Virus record (IMG/VR): IMGVR_UViG_3300008050_000026
Location: 33,075 to 97,074 of that record
DNA length: 64,000 nt
Source: a virus
Direction: 5' to 3' (one strand)
Positions 16,420-24,838 of this stretch are shown in pieces; positions within the stretch are counted from its first letter, which is position 1, and each line of letters begins with the position of its first letter. The notes beneath the pieces are model-generated. The model was given only the letters and a program-made list of their open reading frames with translations, did no database searches and was not told the DNA's origin. Position numbers and translations under genes: made by a program.

Positions 16420-18263
16420 TGGCAGTAATAGACAATCGTTTGACAGAAGTTGGTGATGTTCTTGTAATACAGACAGAAATCCCGCTTGTAGGAATAATTG
16501 CGCTACTTGGCTTTACAGATCTTACTACAGGAGAAGTACCCGGGTCTCGTGAATTTGATAAGAAGTTCAGGTATTCATTTGATGGAGGAGTAAATTGGTC
16601 TGACTTTGTTGACCTTACAACTTCAAATATTCTTGAAATACCAATTCAGGATACTGACCTCTTCATTTTAGAATATCTATACATAAGAACAGGTACTGAT
16701 AGTTCAGGTGAATTGACAGTTGAAGCTGTACAATTGAATTCACAAACTATTTTAGGAACTTCTGATGATGTATATGGTAATTCAATTTTCAAAGAGTTCT
16801 ATAATAGCTACAGTATCTGTACGCTTGCATGGTCAATCAATGTGCTTGAAAAACTATACAGAGATGGAATAGTACCTAAGTACATAAAACGAGGAAAAAG
16901 AAACGATACTCGAGAGGATCAGGATTATCTTGATTTTTGGTTTACTGTATCATTGTTCTATTCATATTATGTATGTCTGGCTCGTGAGTTCAAAGATTTC
17001 TATACAAATTCTGATTTGTTAAGGGAGTTCCTTATTGAAAGGAACATGTTCATGTGTAATGATATTCAGATGGCTGATATGCTTTACATCATGAGAATGT
17101 ACCACAGTGAAATGTCTCATAGAGGAACAGAACAGATATTCCTTAAAAAAGGCGTCTCATCATACGAAGATGAAGATAATTCATTTAGTGAAAGTTTCAG
17201 TCAAAGCCTAAGTGGTTCATTTAGTCATAGTTACAGTTCAGTAGATCCATTTTTCTATCGTCAGGTAGATGGGGAACTTTTAAGATTGATTTGCTATAGT
17301 TTATGCGATGAATTCATTTGGGGACTTGGAAGGGCTGAACACACAAGTTGGAATATGGGTAATGGAAGTCCATGTTATAGAGGATTGATGCCTCAACACC
17401 AATTCAGTAAAGGTTATGAAATAACAGAAGATGTTATCGATCTATCTGTATACCCTTTAATTGAAGATCAACTCATTTCTATTGCAGCTGATGGCGATAA
17501 GTATGTAATGGATATTGATGTACCTGTACTTGGTCCTTTTCCAGCAGGAATAGGACAACTTACAAATCAAGACATTGATAAAATGTTTGTTGTTGAACCT
17601 AATATGTCATATCAACTGACTTTTCAAATAAAAATAGGGCCAAAACTTGATAAGATTATGAATATTGGGTTTTCAATGGTGGATCAATTTGAAAACAATA
17701 TAATACCAACTTCTTTTGTAACTGGAACGTCTACAAATTATGCTATACAAGCTGAAGCATTATCTCGAAGTGATGTTTATTACAATATTCGTGTAATTCT
17801 TTGGGCTGCAAATCAAGGTAACGCTTGGGATCCAGCTGAAATTTATGAGAAAGAACGTATTGTTGAGCATAGTGGTAATTATTACGTATCAGAAAAGGTT
17901 ACTAATTTTGGAATAACACCCGGAACTACTTCTGATTGGAGATTGGTAGATACTGAAGGTTTAGTTTCAATAGGACAACCAAGTATTAAAGCAGGTGAAA
18001 ATCTTAAAATGAGTTCAAATGTATGTAAGGTAATGCCAATCATACATAGTTCAGTACCTGCTAATCCAGCATCTATAAGAATACACAACTTGAAATTCAA
18101 ACCTCTTCATTTTGAATACAGCCATTATTTCATCAATGTGAAGAATTTCGTCCATATATTTATGGAACAAAACAATGGGCGTTATACGAACGAAGAAGTA
18201 GAAGAAATAATGAGGCGTTATTTGTTTCCGTACAATACCTCGTTTAGAAACACTTATTTATGA
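16419..18263 (+). CDS. Large baseplate/fibre protein with Ser-rich linker and carbohydrate-binding-like module
   Basis: A 614-residue protein in three parts. A beta-rich N-terminus and a helical, aromatic middle (about 125-240) are joined by a serine-rich linker at about 255-271 (SFSESFSQSLSGSFSHS) to a C-terminal half. In that half, 'NAWDPAEIYEKERIVEHSG' then 'YYVSEKVTNFG' and 'SDWRLV' resemble a CBM5/12-type sugar-binding fold (W..Y..G..V.Y.G..Y.A......P....W). Together with adjacent fibre genes this suggests a baseplate protein that touches surface glycan. The linker resembles tails of two other proteins in the window. Confidence 0.55.
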   Translation: MAVIDNRLTEVGDVLVIQTEIPLVGIIALLGFTDLTTGEVPGSREFDKKFRYSFDGGVNWSDFVDLTTSNILEIPIQDTDLFILEYLYIRTGTDSSGELTVEAVQLNSQTILGTSDDVYGNSIFKEFYNSYSICTLAWSINVLEKLYRDGIVPKYIKRGKRNDTREDQDYLDFWFTVSLFYSYYVCLAREFKDFYTNSDLLREFLIERNMFMCNDIQMADMLYIMRMYHSEMSHRGTEQIFLKKGVSSYEDEDNSFSESFSQSLSGSFSHSYSSVDPFFYRQVDGELLRLICYSLCDEFIWGLGRAEHTSWNMGNGSPCYRGLMPQHQFSKGYEITEDVIDLSVYPLIEDQLISIAADGDKYVMDIDVPVLGPFPAGIGQLTNQDIDKMFVVEPNMSYQLTFQIKIGPKLDKIMNIGFSMVDQFENNIIPTSFVTGTSTNYAIQAEALSRSDVYYNIRVILWAANQGNAWDPAEIYEKERIVEHSGNYYVSEKVTNFGITPGTTSDWRLVDTEGLVSIGQPSIKAGENLKMSSNVCKVMPIIHSSVPANPASIRIHNLKFKPLHFEYSHYFINVKNFVHIFMEQNNGRYTNEEVEEIMRRYLFPYNTSFRNTYL

Positions 18264-18271
18264 TAAATTTG
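18264..18271 (+). promoter_or_regulatory. TAAATTTG -7 box before the long fibre gene
   Basis: TAAATTTG (TAnnTTTG) falls in the 12-base gap between two fibre genes. ATG 18276 follows the last base of the box after four bases, so transcription from here would start almost at the start codon. The very short gap makes a chance match possible. Confidence 0.35.
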
Positions 18272-18275
18272 TAAC

Positions 18276-20747
18276 ATGTCGATCTTAAAATTTGCACCAG
18301 ATCTATTTCTTGAACAACAGGAGCTTAATAGGTTAAGAAAGTTCCTTGATGATGAAGGCTTTAGAATAAATCTAATTGACAATACTCAGAAATGGGGATT
18401 GATTGATAAGCAAAGTTTCTATCCAGATAATTCTGTAAAGGATCAATTCACAAATGCATTGATCACTGAGGATGTTGGTTTAACAATCAAGCATAATCCA
18501 ATACGAGCATTGAATGCTGATGGAAGACTTATTTATAGGGCTGCCACAAATCAGATTGCTGTTACAGGTGATAATAACTGGTATTGGGTTAAGATCTCGT
18601 GGGTTGCCTCTCCTATTGAACTTGGTGTTTGGGCATTGGATGCTGATGGAAATCTTACAGGAACAGGTGGAGAACTTCTTACGATATTAAGAGGTGAACC
18701 TAATTTTCCTTCAAGAATAAAATTCACGAATGCTATAAATAACACTGCTGAATATGATGTTGTTGAAGTCATTGATGACAATAACGCTATTCTAAATGGG
18801 GTATCTGGTACATTCAATGTTGAAACAGGTTTAGAATTAGCAGTTGTTGGAACATTCACTGAAGGAGTAGCCCCACCAGCTGCAAATAAATATCCATTCC
18901 AATATGATAGTTGCGTATTTGAATTAATCCTTGAAGCAACACCAAACACACCACCTACATTAGTTGAAGGTCAAGAATTCGTTATTGCTCGTGTAAAGAG
19001 TGATGGTGTAACAATGGTTATCCAAGATAAAAGGGTTGAAAGATGGACAACGAAAGCAAATTATAGGCTTTCAAAAGTTGATGAAGTAGATAACCCTTTA
19101 ATAGGAGTTGGTAGAATAATGTTCGACCACGAATATTCTACAAAGGATAGGAATAAGGTTTTCATGCAATGGGCATTTCAATCTACAAACTATACTGTAA
19201 ATACAAATTTGAATATCATAACGATCAACGCTGGATCTGGTGGTAATTTCAAAACTGTTGCTGATTTTACAGATGGTGATTTCAATGGATGGAGATTGTA
19301 TGCTACCAACGGAAAATACTTGAGGATCGTAAATTCTGTTCTTACAGGAGGTCAGATCAATTGTTATTTTGACAGTCTCGAAGTTGATTATTTCTCGACC
19401 GATGGAGGTTCAACATTTACAGGTTCTCAAATTGTAATCACACCTGATGCTGAAAAGATTGAAATTGTATTCGATGCTCAGGATATTTCTTCAACATCAG
19501 TTGTAGAGACATTTCCAAATCTTGAAGAAACGTTTGAATTCAATATCAATGAAGTAGAAGCATTGTGTCCACTGTTAGTATATGATGATCCAGTCGCGTA
19601 TTATTCTGCTAAATACAGATACAAGACAAATGATACATATACTGAATATGTAGATCTTCCTGAAGATACATCGTTTGGGTATTATACTGAAAACGCATAC
19701 GAGGATGATGGTTCATTGAAACCAATTGTTCTTGCAAATAGTTATGCTCAAAACGTAGCTCAAGGATACATCAAGACATATACTGGAGGCGTTATTGAAC
19801 TCATTTTACATGGTACAGCTTACTATCCTCTACTTGCAACAATTGTTACAGGTGATAGACTTGGTGTAGATCGTGTAACATTAAATCCTGCAATTACTCC
19901 ACCTTACACATTGGTTGTTGGTGCAAATAGGATCTATCAGTACTTTGAAGGGGGACCTTTTTCTTTGACACAGGATTTTTTCATCAATATTGAAAACACA
20001 GGTGCTATAAATGGTAACAGGTTTTTCTTACATTTTGCCAATGAACCCCAGTTAAATGGTTTTAGGTTAAGAATAGTTACAAATTTCGTTAACATTTCTA
20101 CATTTGATCTAATTGAGGAGTTCACAACCTTTGATGATACATTTGCTTCGTTGGGACATCCTGTTCAGTTTGAAGTAAGACATGATGGAACACAATGGGA
20201 AGTTGAACATAGCACCTATGATAGAGGACTTGTTGCTTTGGAATACCTACAAATACTGTTTGTAAACGCATTGGTTGCAGCAAACGCTGCCGATATTACA
20301 GCACTTCAAGCTTTCCAAGCCGATGTTGAAAGTGCATGGACTTCTTTTTCAAGCCCAACAACCAGATACATAGACCAATTTGGTTTACCTGTTAATGGTA
20401 CTGTACTACTCACTTCAGGAGGATATAAAATAGTCGGTAGAGTTGCTACAATTCAAATACAAGTAACTATTGATACAATTACGGGTAATTCTGGCACTGG
20501 ATTTCAGTGGATCGAGGTTGATTTACCAGCAGCTTTAGAAAACTTTGGTGGAGCCGCTGAACCAGTTGGAATGTGTAAAGGTGCAAGAAATGGTACAAAC
20601 ATTTTCGAATGGCAAATGACAACTACGATGGTAGCTGGCGGTGGAAGTACTGTTAGATTTGTTTATGGTAATAGTATGACTGATGTTTCACCAATTGGTT
20701 CAGGTTCTCAAACTATTAGAGCAACCTTTCAAATAGGCGTATTATAA
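18276..20747 (+). CDS. Long tail fibre protein
   Basis: An 823-residue protein with a short helical start (residues 1-30) followed by long stretches of beta-rich sequence with many Thr, Val, Asn and Gly, typical of trimeric tail fibres. The C-terminal 120 residues (TTRYIDQFGLPVNGTVLL... to QTIRATFQIGVL) look like a beta-sandwich tip, the usual place of receptor recognition. The helix at about 660-690 (VNALVAANAADITALQAFQADVE) looks like a coiled-coil trimeriser before the tip. No hydrolase motif is obvious. Confidence 0.65.
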   Translation: MSILKFAPDLFLEQQELNRLRKFLDDEGFRINLIDNTQKWGLIDKQSFYPDNSVKDQFTNALITEDVGLTIKHNPIRALNADGRLIYRAATNQIAVTGDNNWYWVKISWVASPIELGVWALDADGNLTGTGGELLTILRGEPNFPSRIKFTNAINNTAEYDVVEVIDDNNAILNGVSGTFNVETGLELAVVGTFTEGVAPPAANKYPFQYDSCVFELILEATPNTPPTLVEGQEFVIARVKSDGVTMVIQDKRVERWTTKANYRLSKVDEVDNPLIGVGRIMFDHEYSTKDRNKVFMQWAFQSTNYTVNTNLNIITINAGSGGNFKTVADFTDGDFNGWRLYATNGKYLRIVNSVLTGGQINCYFDSLEVDYFSTDGGSTFTGSQIVITPDAEKIEIVFDAQDISSTSVVETFPNLEETFEFNINEVEALCPLLVYDDPVAYYSAKYRYKTNDTYTEYVDLPEDTSFGYYTENAYEDDGSLKPIVLANSYAQNVAQGYIKTYTGGVIELILHGTAYYPLLATIVTGDRLGVDRVTLNPAITPPYTLVVGANRIYQYFEGGPFSLTQDFFINIENTGAINGNRFFLHFANEPQLNGFRLRIVTNFVNISTFDLIEEFTTFDDTFASLGHPVQFEVRHDGTQWEVEHSTYDRGLVALEYLQILFVNALVAANAADITALQAFQADVESAWTSFSSPTTRYIDQFGLPVNGTVLLTSGGYKIVGRVATIQIQVTIDTITGNSGTGFQWIEVDLPAALENFGGAAEPVGMCKGARNGTNIFEWQMTTTMVAGGGSTVRFVYGNSMTDVSPIGSGSQTIRATFQIGVL

Positions 20748-21361
20748 TGATAGAACTACGATATACAGGGGCTACTAATAGTTCAGATACTCAGACTATT
20801 GCTTCAAAGTCATTGGGGGGTTATGTTTCACCTTCGAAAGTACCAAATGATGATTTTAGCAATTTGTTTGATGAGATATCGTTGATGTCAAAACAGTTGA
20901 AGAAAAGGGAAGCAAGGTTGATTGCTATTGTAAACATTTCATCAACAGAAGACTATGGTTCATTATCAGCCATGTTCACATTGCAGAATAATTCGGATGT
21001 AAAATACAAAGTTGCTTTTGTGGCTCCATCAGAAGATAGTGATGGACTGTATTTTGAACGATTGAATTCACAACGTGAATTACCAGCATACGCAACATTC
21101 CAAGACATAGTTACTCTTCAAACATTGAACCTTGGAACACTTAATGCTGGGAAGGCCTTGGGAATGTGGTTAATAAGGGAACTTACAGATGAGTTTGTTG
21201 CACCAGTAGATTGTCAAGAACTTTATGACAATTACAAAGCTGAAACATCTCGTGAAACTGAAGAAAAACTTGCATTGACAATATCTTATGGTGATGACTC
21301 AGTATCAACATCTGTATCAACATCTGTATCGTCTTCTGGATCATTATCAAAGGTTCTATAA
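20747..21361 (+). CDS. Virion-region protein with Ser/Val-rich C-terminal tail
   Basis: A 204-residue protein coupled to the fibre gene by TAATG. The main part is a mixed alpha/beta fold without recognised motif. The end is a serine/valine repeat (SVSTSVSTSVSSSGS at about 184-198). The gene at 54429 has a similar ending. It is the last gene of the late block, so a fibre chaperone or capping protein is plausible, but this is inferred from order only. Confidence 0.5.
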   Translation: MIELRYTGATNSSDTQTIASKSLGGYVSPSKVPNDDFSNLFDEISLMSKQLKKREARLIAIVNISSTEDYGSLSAMFTLQNNSDVKYKVAFVAPSEDSDGLYFERLNSQRELPAYATFQDIVTLQTLNLGTLNAGKALGMWLIRELTDEFVAPVDCQELYDNYKAETSRETEEKLALTISYGDDSVSTSVSTSVSSSGSLSKVL

Positions 21362-21384
21362 CCTTAATTGCAACATTAGTTTCC

Positions 21385-21410
21385 AATAATAAATTTTTAT
21401 TTTATTTTTG
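21385..21410 (+). promoter_or_regulatory. Promoter element before the 214-residue gene and helicase operon
   Basis: AATAATAAATTTTTATTTTATTTTTG-type element ending in TATTTTTG (21403-21410), a full TAnnTTTG match. TTTC at 21380-21383 stands 19 bases upstream, one mismatch from TTTG. ATG 21416 begins five bases after the box, so the mRNA would be leaderless or nearly so. It is the first of the non-structural series after the tail block. Confidence 0.6.
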
Positions 21411-21415
21411 TCCTT

Positions 21416-22060
21416 ATGGACTATGATACTCTGCTCAAATGTGTAGAAATTGTTTATTCTTATTTATATTCGTTGACGTATGGTAATTCTAAGTACTACT
21501 ATAATTGGAATGAAAGATCAATCCTTACTTTCAACAATTTTGCAGGTCATATTGATAATAGGTATAAGCTGATTACAGTAGGTAAGAATTTCATGGTAAA
21601 TTATTTCTTGTTCCATTATGCAAGGTTGGTTGAAACGGAATTTGAAAGATATTCATCAAAGGATGCAAAAGGAAACATCACTGCTCATGGTAGGTTCCAG
21701 ATCTATGATTTCATTTCAAAGAAATCATTTGAAACATTTGTAAATAGAAATAGGAAATTCGATTTCTGTATCCTTACAAATAGAAAGTTCGATAAGTATG
21801 TAGTTAGTGTATCGACTATGCTTAAAGCATTGGACGCTATCATCAATCCTAATGATATAAGCTTTGAACTATTTGAAGAAACTGTCAAGCATCGTTATTT
21901 TGGAACCTCATCATGTTTTGTGTATTGTATTTCAGAAACAACTCTGTACAATCCAGACTCAGTGATGTGTCCAAAATGTCCATTTCGGAAAGAGTGTATA
22001 AAATTGTTGGAAAAAAAGTATCCAAAAATCTATAAAGAAAGAGAATGTCAGATAAGTTAA
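21416..22060 (+). CDS. Unknown protein with C-terminal Cys motif
   Basis: A 214-residue protein, first gene of the replication operon. The C-terminus has 'CPKCPFRKEC' (C-x-x-C-x5-C), which may bind zinc or an iron-sulfur cluster and is close to the cysteine pattern in the Cys4-type clusters of Cas4/RecB-like nucleases; but I see no nuclease acidic residues to go with it. The N-terminal half is aromatic-rich and helical. It overlaps the helicase by 16 bases. A replication accessory role is inferred from position only. Confidence 0.55.
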   Translation: MDYDTLLKCVEIVYSYLYSLTYGNSKYYYNWNERSILTFNNFAGHIDNRYKLITVGKNFMVNYFLFHYARLVETEFERYSSKDAKGNITAHGRFQIYDFISKKSFETFVNRNRKFDFCILTNRKFDKYVVSVSTMLKALDAIINPNDISFELFEETVKHRYFGTSSCFVYCISETTLYNPDSVMCPKCPFRKECIKLLEKKYPKIYKERECQIS

Positions 22061-23403
22061 CTTATGATTTCCTTGTTGAATTGATAGCACAGTGTTTCAC
22101 ATCAAGGACGTTTTCAGAAATAGTAACATCAAATCTAAAATATGAATACCTACCCACAGAAGCCACAAAATTAGTTTTCAAAGAAATTGTTGATACACTT
22201 GAGCTTGAGGATCGAGTTTCTACGATAGGTACCATTTCGCAAAAACATTCTGATCATGAAGAAGTAAAACAGTTCCTAAAGGAGATCAAAAAAGTAAAAC
22301 TCAGCAATTCAAAGGACCAATTATTAGATACACTTGAAGATTATGTCAAGGAAAGCATGTTCGTTGAACTATATGATGAAATTGCTGAGGAGTATAATAA
22401 AGGTGACAAATCGGAAGCTATAATTACGCTTTCACAGCGAGCAACGGATATTGCTGAATTTTCAATTAAACAAGCAACTGTAGGTAGGGTATTTAAGGAT
22501 TTTGATAAAAGGAACCAGAAACGACAGAATAAGACAGAAACCAACGAAGCCAAAATACCTACAGGAATACATCCATTTGATTTCTACACATTCGGTGGTA
22601 TAAAAGCAGGAACCTCATTACTTGCCTTGGGTAGATCTGGTGGAGGTAAATCAACATTCTTAAAGTGGTTAGGAATACATGCTGCAAGGTTAGGTTATAA
22701 TGTTGTTCATTTTCAAGCTGAAGGTACAGAAGATGAAGCATTCGATAACTATGATGCTGGATGGACAGGTATAAGTACAGTTGATATTGAGGAGGGGTAT
22801 ATTCCACCAGATAAGCTTAAGAAAATAAAAATAGCCCACAAGGACTTATTATCACAAAAAGGTGAGATTTTCATAAAATCATCAGAGCAATTCGATGAAA
22901 TGTACCTTGATGATTGTCGCGATTATCTAATTGAATTGGAAAGGTCAGTTGGTAAAATACATTTGGTTTTGTTTGACTACCTTGAACTATTCATGTTAAA
23001 AGGTAAAAGATTTTCGCAATCTGAGTCTGGTGAAAGAAGAAGACGAGAATTGATTGCCAATAGAATTACCAATATAGCAACAGAAATGAAATGTGCTACA
23101 GCTACTGTAACACAGGCAAATGATATTAAGACGGAAAAATACAATGATCCAGATTATGTCATGACAAGATCTGATATTGCTGAATTCAAAGGCGCTGTAA
23201 AACCTTTCAGTTATTTTCTAACATTAAATCAAACTGATGACGAATACGACTCTGGATCTATGAGGGTATTCATTGATAAGATGAGAAAGTACAAAGGTAG
23301 AAGATTATTCACAATTGCCCAATCAATGGACAATGCAAGGTTCTACAATAGCAACAAGACACTTGATTACTTCTGGGATGAACATAAACACAAACCTAAG
23401 TGA
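22045..23403 (+). CDS. Replicative DNA helicase, DnaB/gp41-like
   Basis: A 452-residue RecA-fold helicase that would unwind the replication fork. An N-terminal helical domain (1-150) precedes the ATPase core, with Walker A 'GRSGGGKST' at about 196-204 and Walker B-like 'IHLVLFDYLELF' at about 305-316 containing D311. Downstream 'ATVTQAND' and 'FKGAVKPFSYFLTLN' fit the later DnaB motifs. The primase gene follows with an overlap of four bases, the classic helicase-primase pairing. Length matches phage DnaB-like proteins. Confidence 0.88.
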   Translation: MSDKLTYDFLVELIAQCFTSRTFSEIVTSNLKYEYLPTEATKLVFKEIVDTLELEDRVSTIGTISQKHSDHEEVKQFLKEIKKVKLSNSKDQLLDTLEDYVKESMFVELYDEIAEEYNKGDKSEAIITLSQRATDIAEFSIKQATVGRVFKDFDKRNQKRQNKTETNEAKIPTGIHPFDFYTFGGIKAGTSLLALGRSGGGKSTFLKWLGIHAARLGYNVVHFQAEGTEDEAFDNYDAGWTGISTVDIEEGYIPPDKLKKIKIAHKDLLSQKGEIFIKSSEQFDEMYLDDCRDYLIELERSVGKIHLVLFDYLELFMLKGKRFSQSESGERRRRELIANRITNIATEMKCATATVTQANDIKTEKYNDPDYVMTRSDIAEFKGAVKPFSYFLTLNQTDDEYDSGSMRVFIDKMRKYKGRRLFTIAQSMDNARFYNSNKTLDYFWDEHKHKPK

Positions 23404-24344
23404 AATTATCGAAAGATAAAATCCTTGAACTTATTAAGAAATCTCGAGTATCAAGGGATGGAAAAGATGTGTATGGGGTATGCCCATGGTGTGGGCATGA
23501 TGAGTTTGGTATTTCACTTTCAGATAATCACCAATTCAATTGCTTTAGAAAAAAGAAATGTGGTGAGACAGGTAATATATATACATTACTTAAGTTCTTA
23601 AAGGAATATTCATTTTTCAATAAGACATACCAACCAAAAGATACGTTAGCAAAACTTTCAGTTGAAGAAGATGAAGAATTCAGTATTGAGGTGCCTACAA
23701 TCAAACTTCCAATTGGTTTTATGAGAACCAGTAAATCAAACTATCTTGATGATAGAGGTTTCAAAGCGTATGATAAATATGGTGTAGGTAGGACAAAACT
23801 CATATACAGTTTGAAGAAATACATCATTTTTCAGGTTTTTGAAGATGGTGAGCTTAAGGGATACCTTGGAAGATTTGAAAGCGATGAAAAAGTCAAACGA
23901 AAATATAGAAATTCAGAAGGCACTGATTTTGCCAAACTCGTATTAGGTCTTGATGAACTAAATGAGAGCATTGAAGAAATACTAATGGTTGAGGGTGTAT
24001 TTGATAAGGAAAATGTAGACGAAGAATTGAACCTTGAAGAAAATGAAATAAGAAAATGCGTTTGTACGTTTGGGGCAAGATGTACTGATGAACAGCTTAT
24101 CAAGATAATGATGAGGGCTCCTAATTTGAAAAGGATCTATGTAATGCACGAATCTGACGTTATCAATTCTGTGAAGAAAACTGGGTTGAGATGTCAGAAT
24201 TATGTCAAGGATACAAAGGTTTGTCATCTTGATGAAAAAGACCCAGGTGATATGTCTGAAAAAGAATTAGTAAATTGCCTGTCCCTTTCCAAAGATCCTT
24301 TAGCATTCAATGTTGGGACAGTTAAGAAAGGTATTTTACGTTGA
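23400..24344 (+). CDS. DNA primase, DnaG/gp61-like
   Basis: A 314-residue primase that would lay down RNA primers at the fork. An N-terminal zinc finger uses C28, C31, C48 and C54 (CPWC...CFRKKKC). A Toprim-like segment follows, with 'EEILMVEGVFDKENV' carrying the conserved glutamate, then 'VCTFGARCTDEQLIKIM' and an acidic 'VMHESDVIN'. It starts at GTG 23400, overlapping the helicase stop as GTGA, which argues for translational coupling. At 314 residues it is short for DnaG and lacks a large helicase-binding tail, like T4 gp61. Confidence 0.85.
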   Translation: MKLSKDKILELIKKSRVSRDGKDVYGVCPWCGHDEFGISLSDNHQFNCFRKKKCGETGNIYTLLKFLKEYSFFNKTYQPKDTLAKLSVEEDEEFSIEVPTIKLPIGFMRTSKSNYLDDRGFKAYDKYGVGRTKLIYSLKKYIIFQVFEDGELKGYLGRFESDEKVKRKYRNSEGTDFAKLVLGLDELNESIEEILMVEGVFDKENVDEELNLEENEIRKCVCTFGARCTDEQLIKIMMRAPNLKRIYVMHESDVINSVKKTGLRCQNYVKDTKVCHLDEKDPGDMSEKELVNCLSLSKDPLAFNVGTVKKGILR

Positions 24345-24346
24345 TT

Positions 24347-24814
24347 ATGGGATCAAGAAAACTATCGTTATCCGAATTACTTAAAAATCTACAGTACGAA
24401 TATATTTGTTGTGAAATCAGGTCGAAGACTTATGTTCATGAAAAACATCGAATATATTGGGAAAAAGTAGCAGGATATAAAAAAGAGAAGATCATCAATA
24501 TTGCTGAAAAGCAAAATGCGTCTTCCATATTTTCAGATGATAACATCAATAAGTCGTTTAAGGACATGATCTATTCAGGTTATGGACTACCTGCATTTGT
24601 GTATAAGAACGAACAGGATCGTGAAGTTCAGGAACAGTGGGATATTTTGAATTTTTTCTACAGGGGAACAGAAGTCGAATTTGTTATTGATGGAAACATA
24701 AAGAAAGGAAAAGCTATGTTTACAGACTCTGAAAAAAGACGAGTAGAAATTAAGGAATTTGATGGTGAAAAATACAATGTGTTCTTTGAGTCCATCAAAC
24801 GAGATATTTGGTAA
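24347..24814 (+). CDS. Unknown protein between primase and polymerase
   Basis: A 155-residue mostly helical protein (MGSRKLSLSEL...). I chose ATG 24347 over TTG 24341, which overlaps the primase stop. The C-terminal part contains a small beta domain (FFYRGTEVEFVIDGNIKKGKAMFTDSEK). No motif is recognised. It stands directly upstream of the polymerase promoter and may be a replication accessory protein, but nothing in the sequence proves that. Confidence 0.55.
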   Translation: MGSRKLSLSELLKNLQYEYICCEIRSKTYVHEKHRIYWEKVAGYKKEKIINIAEKQNASSIFSDDNINKSFKDMIYSGYGLPAFVYKNEQDREVQEQWDILNFFYRGTEVEFVIDGNIKKGKAMFTDSEKRRVEIKEFDGEKYNVFFESIKRDIW

Positions 24815-24833
24815 TAAAAATTTATTATTTTTG
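24812..24833 (+). promoter_or_regulatory. Promoter element before the DNA polymerase gene
   Basis: TAATAAAAATTTATTATTTTT followed by G. The last eight bases (24826-24833) are TATTTTTG. The upstream gene's stop codon TAA is the first three bases of the element. ATG 24839 follows the box after five bases. A TTTG occurs at 24807-24810, but only 15 bases from the box, so the -33 fit is poor. Confidence 0.6.
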
Positions 24834-24838
24834 GCAGC

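Noticed and set aside
21296-21352. TCTGTATCAACATCTG tandem repeat as a recombination site
   Set aside because: It is in frame, encodes the Ser/Val tail, and the repeat unit is not conserved at base level in the similar tail at 54914.
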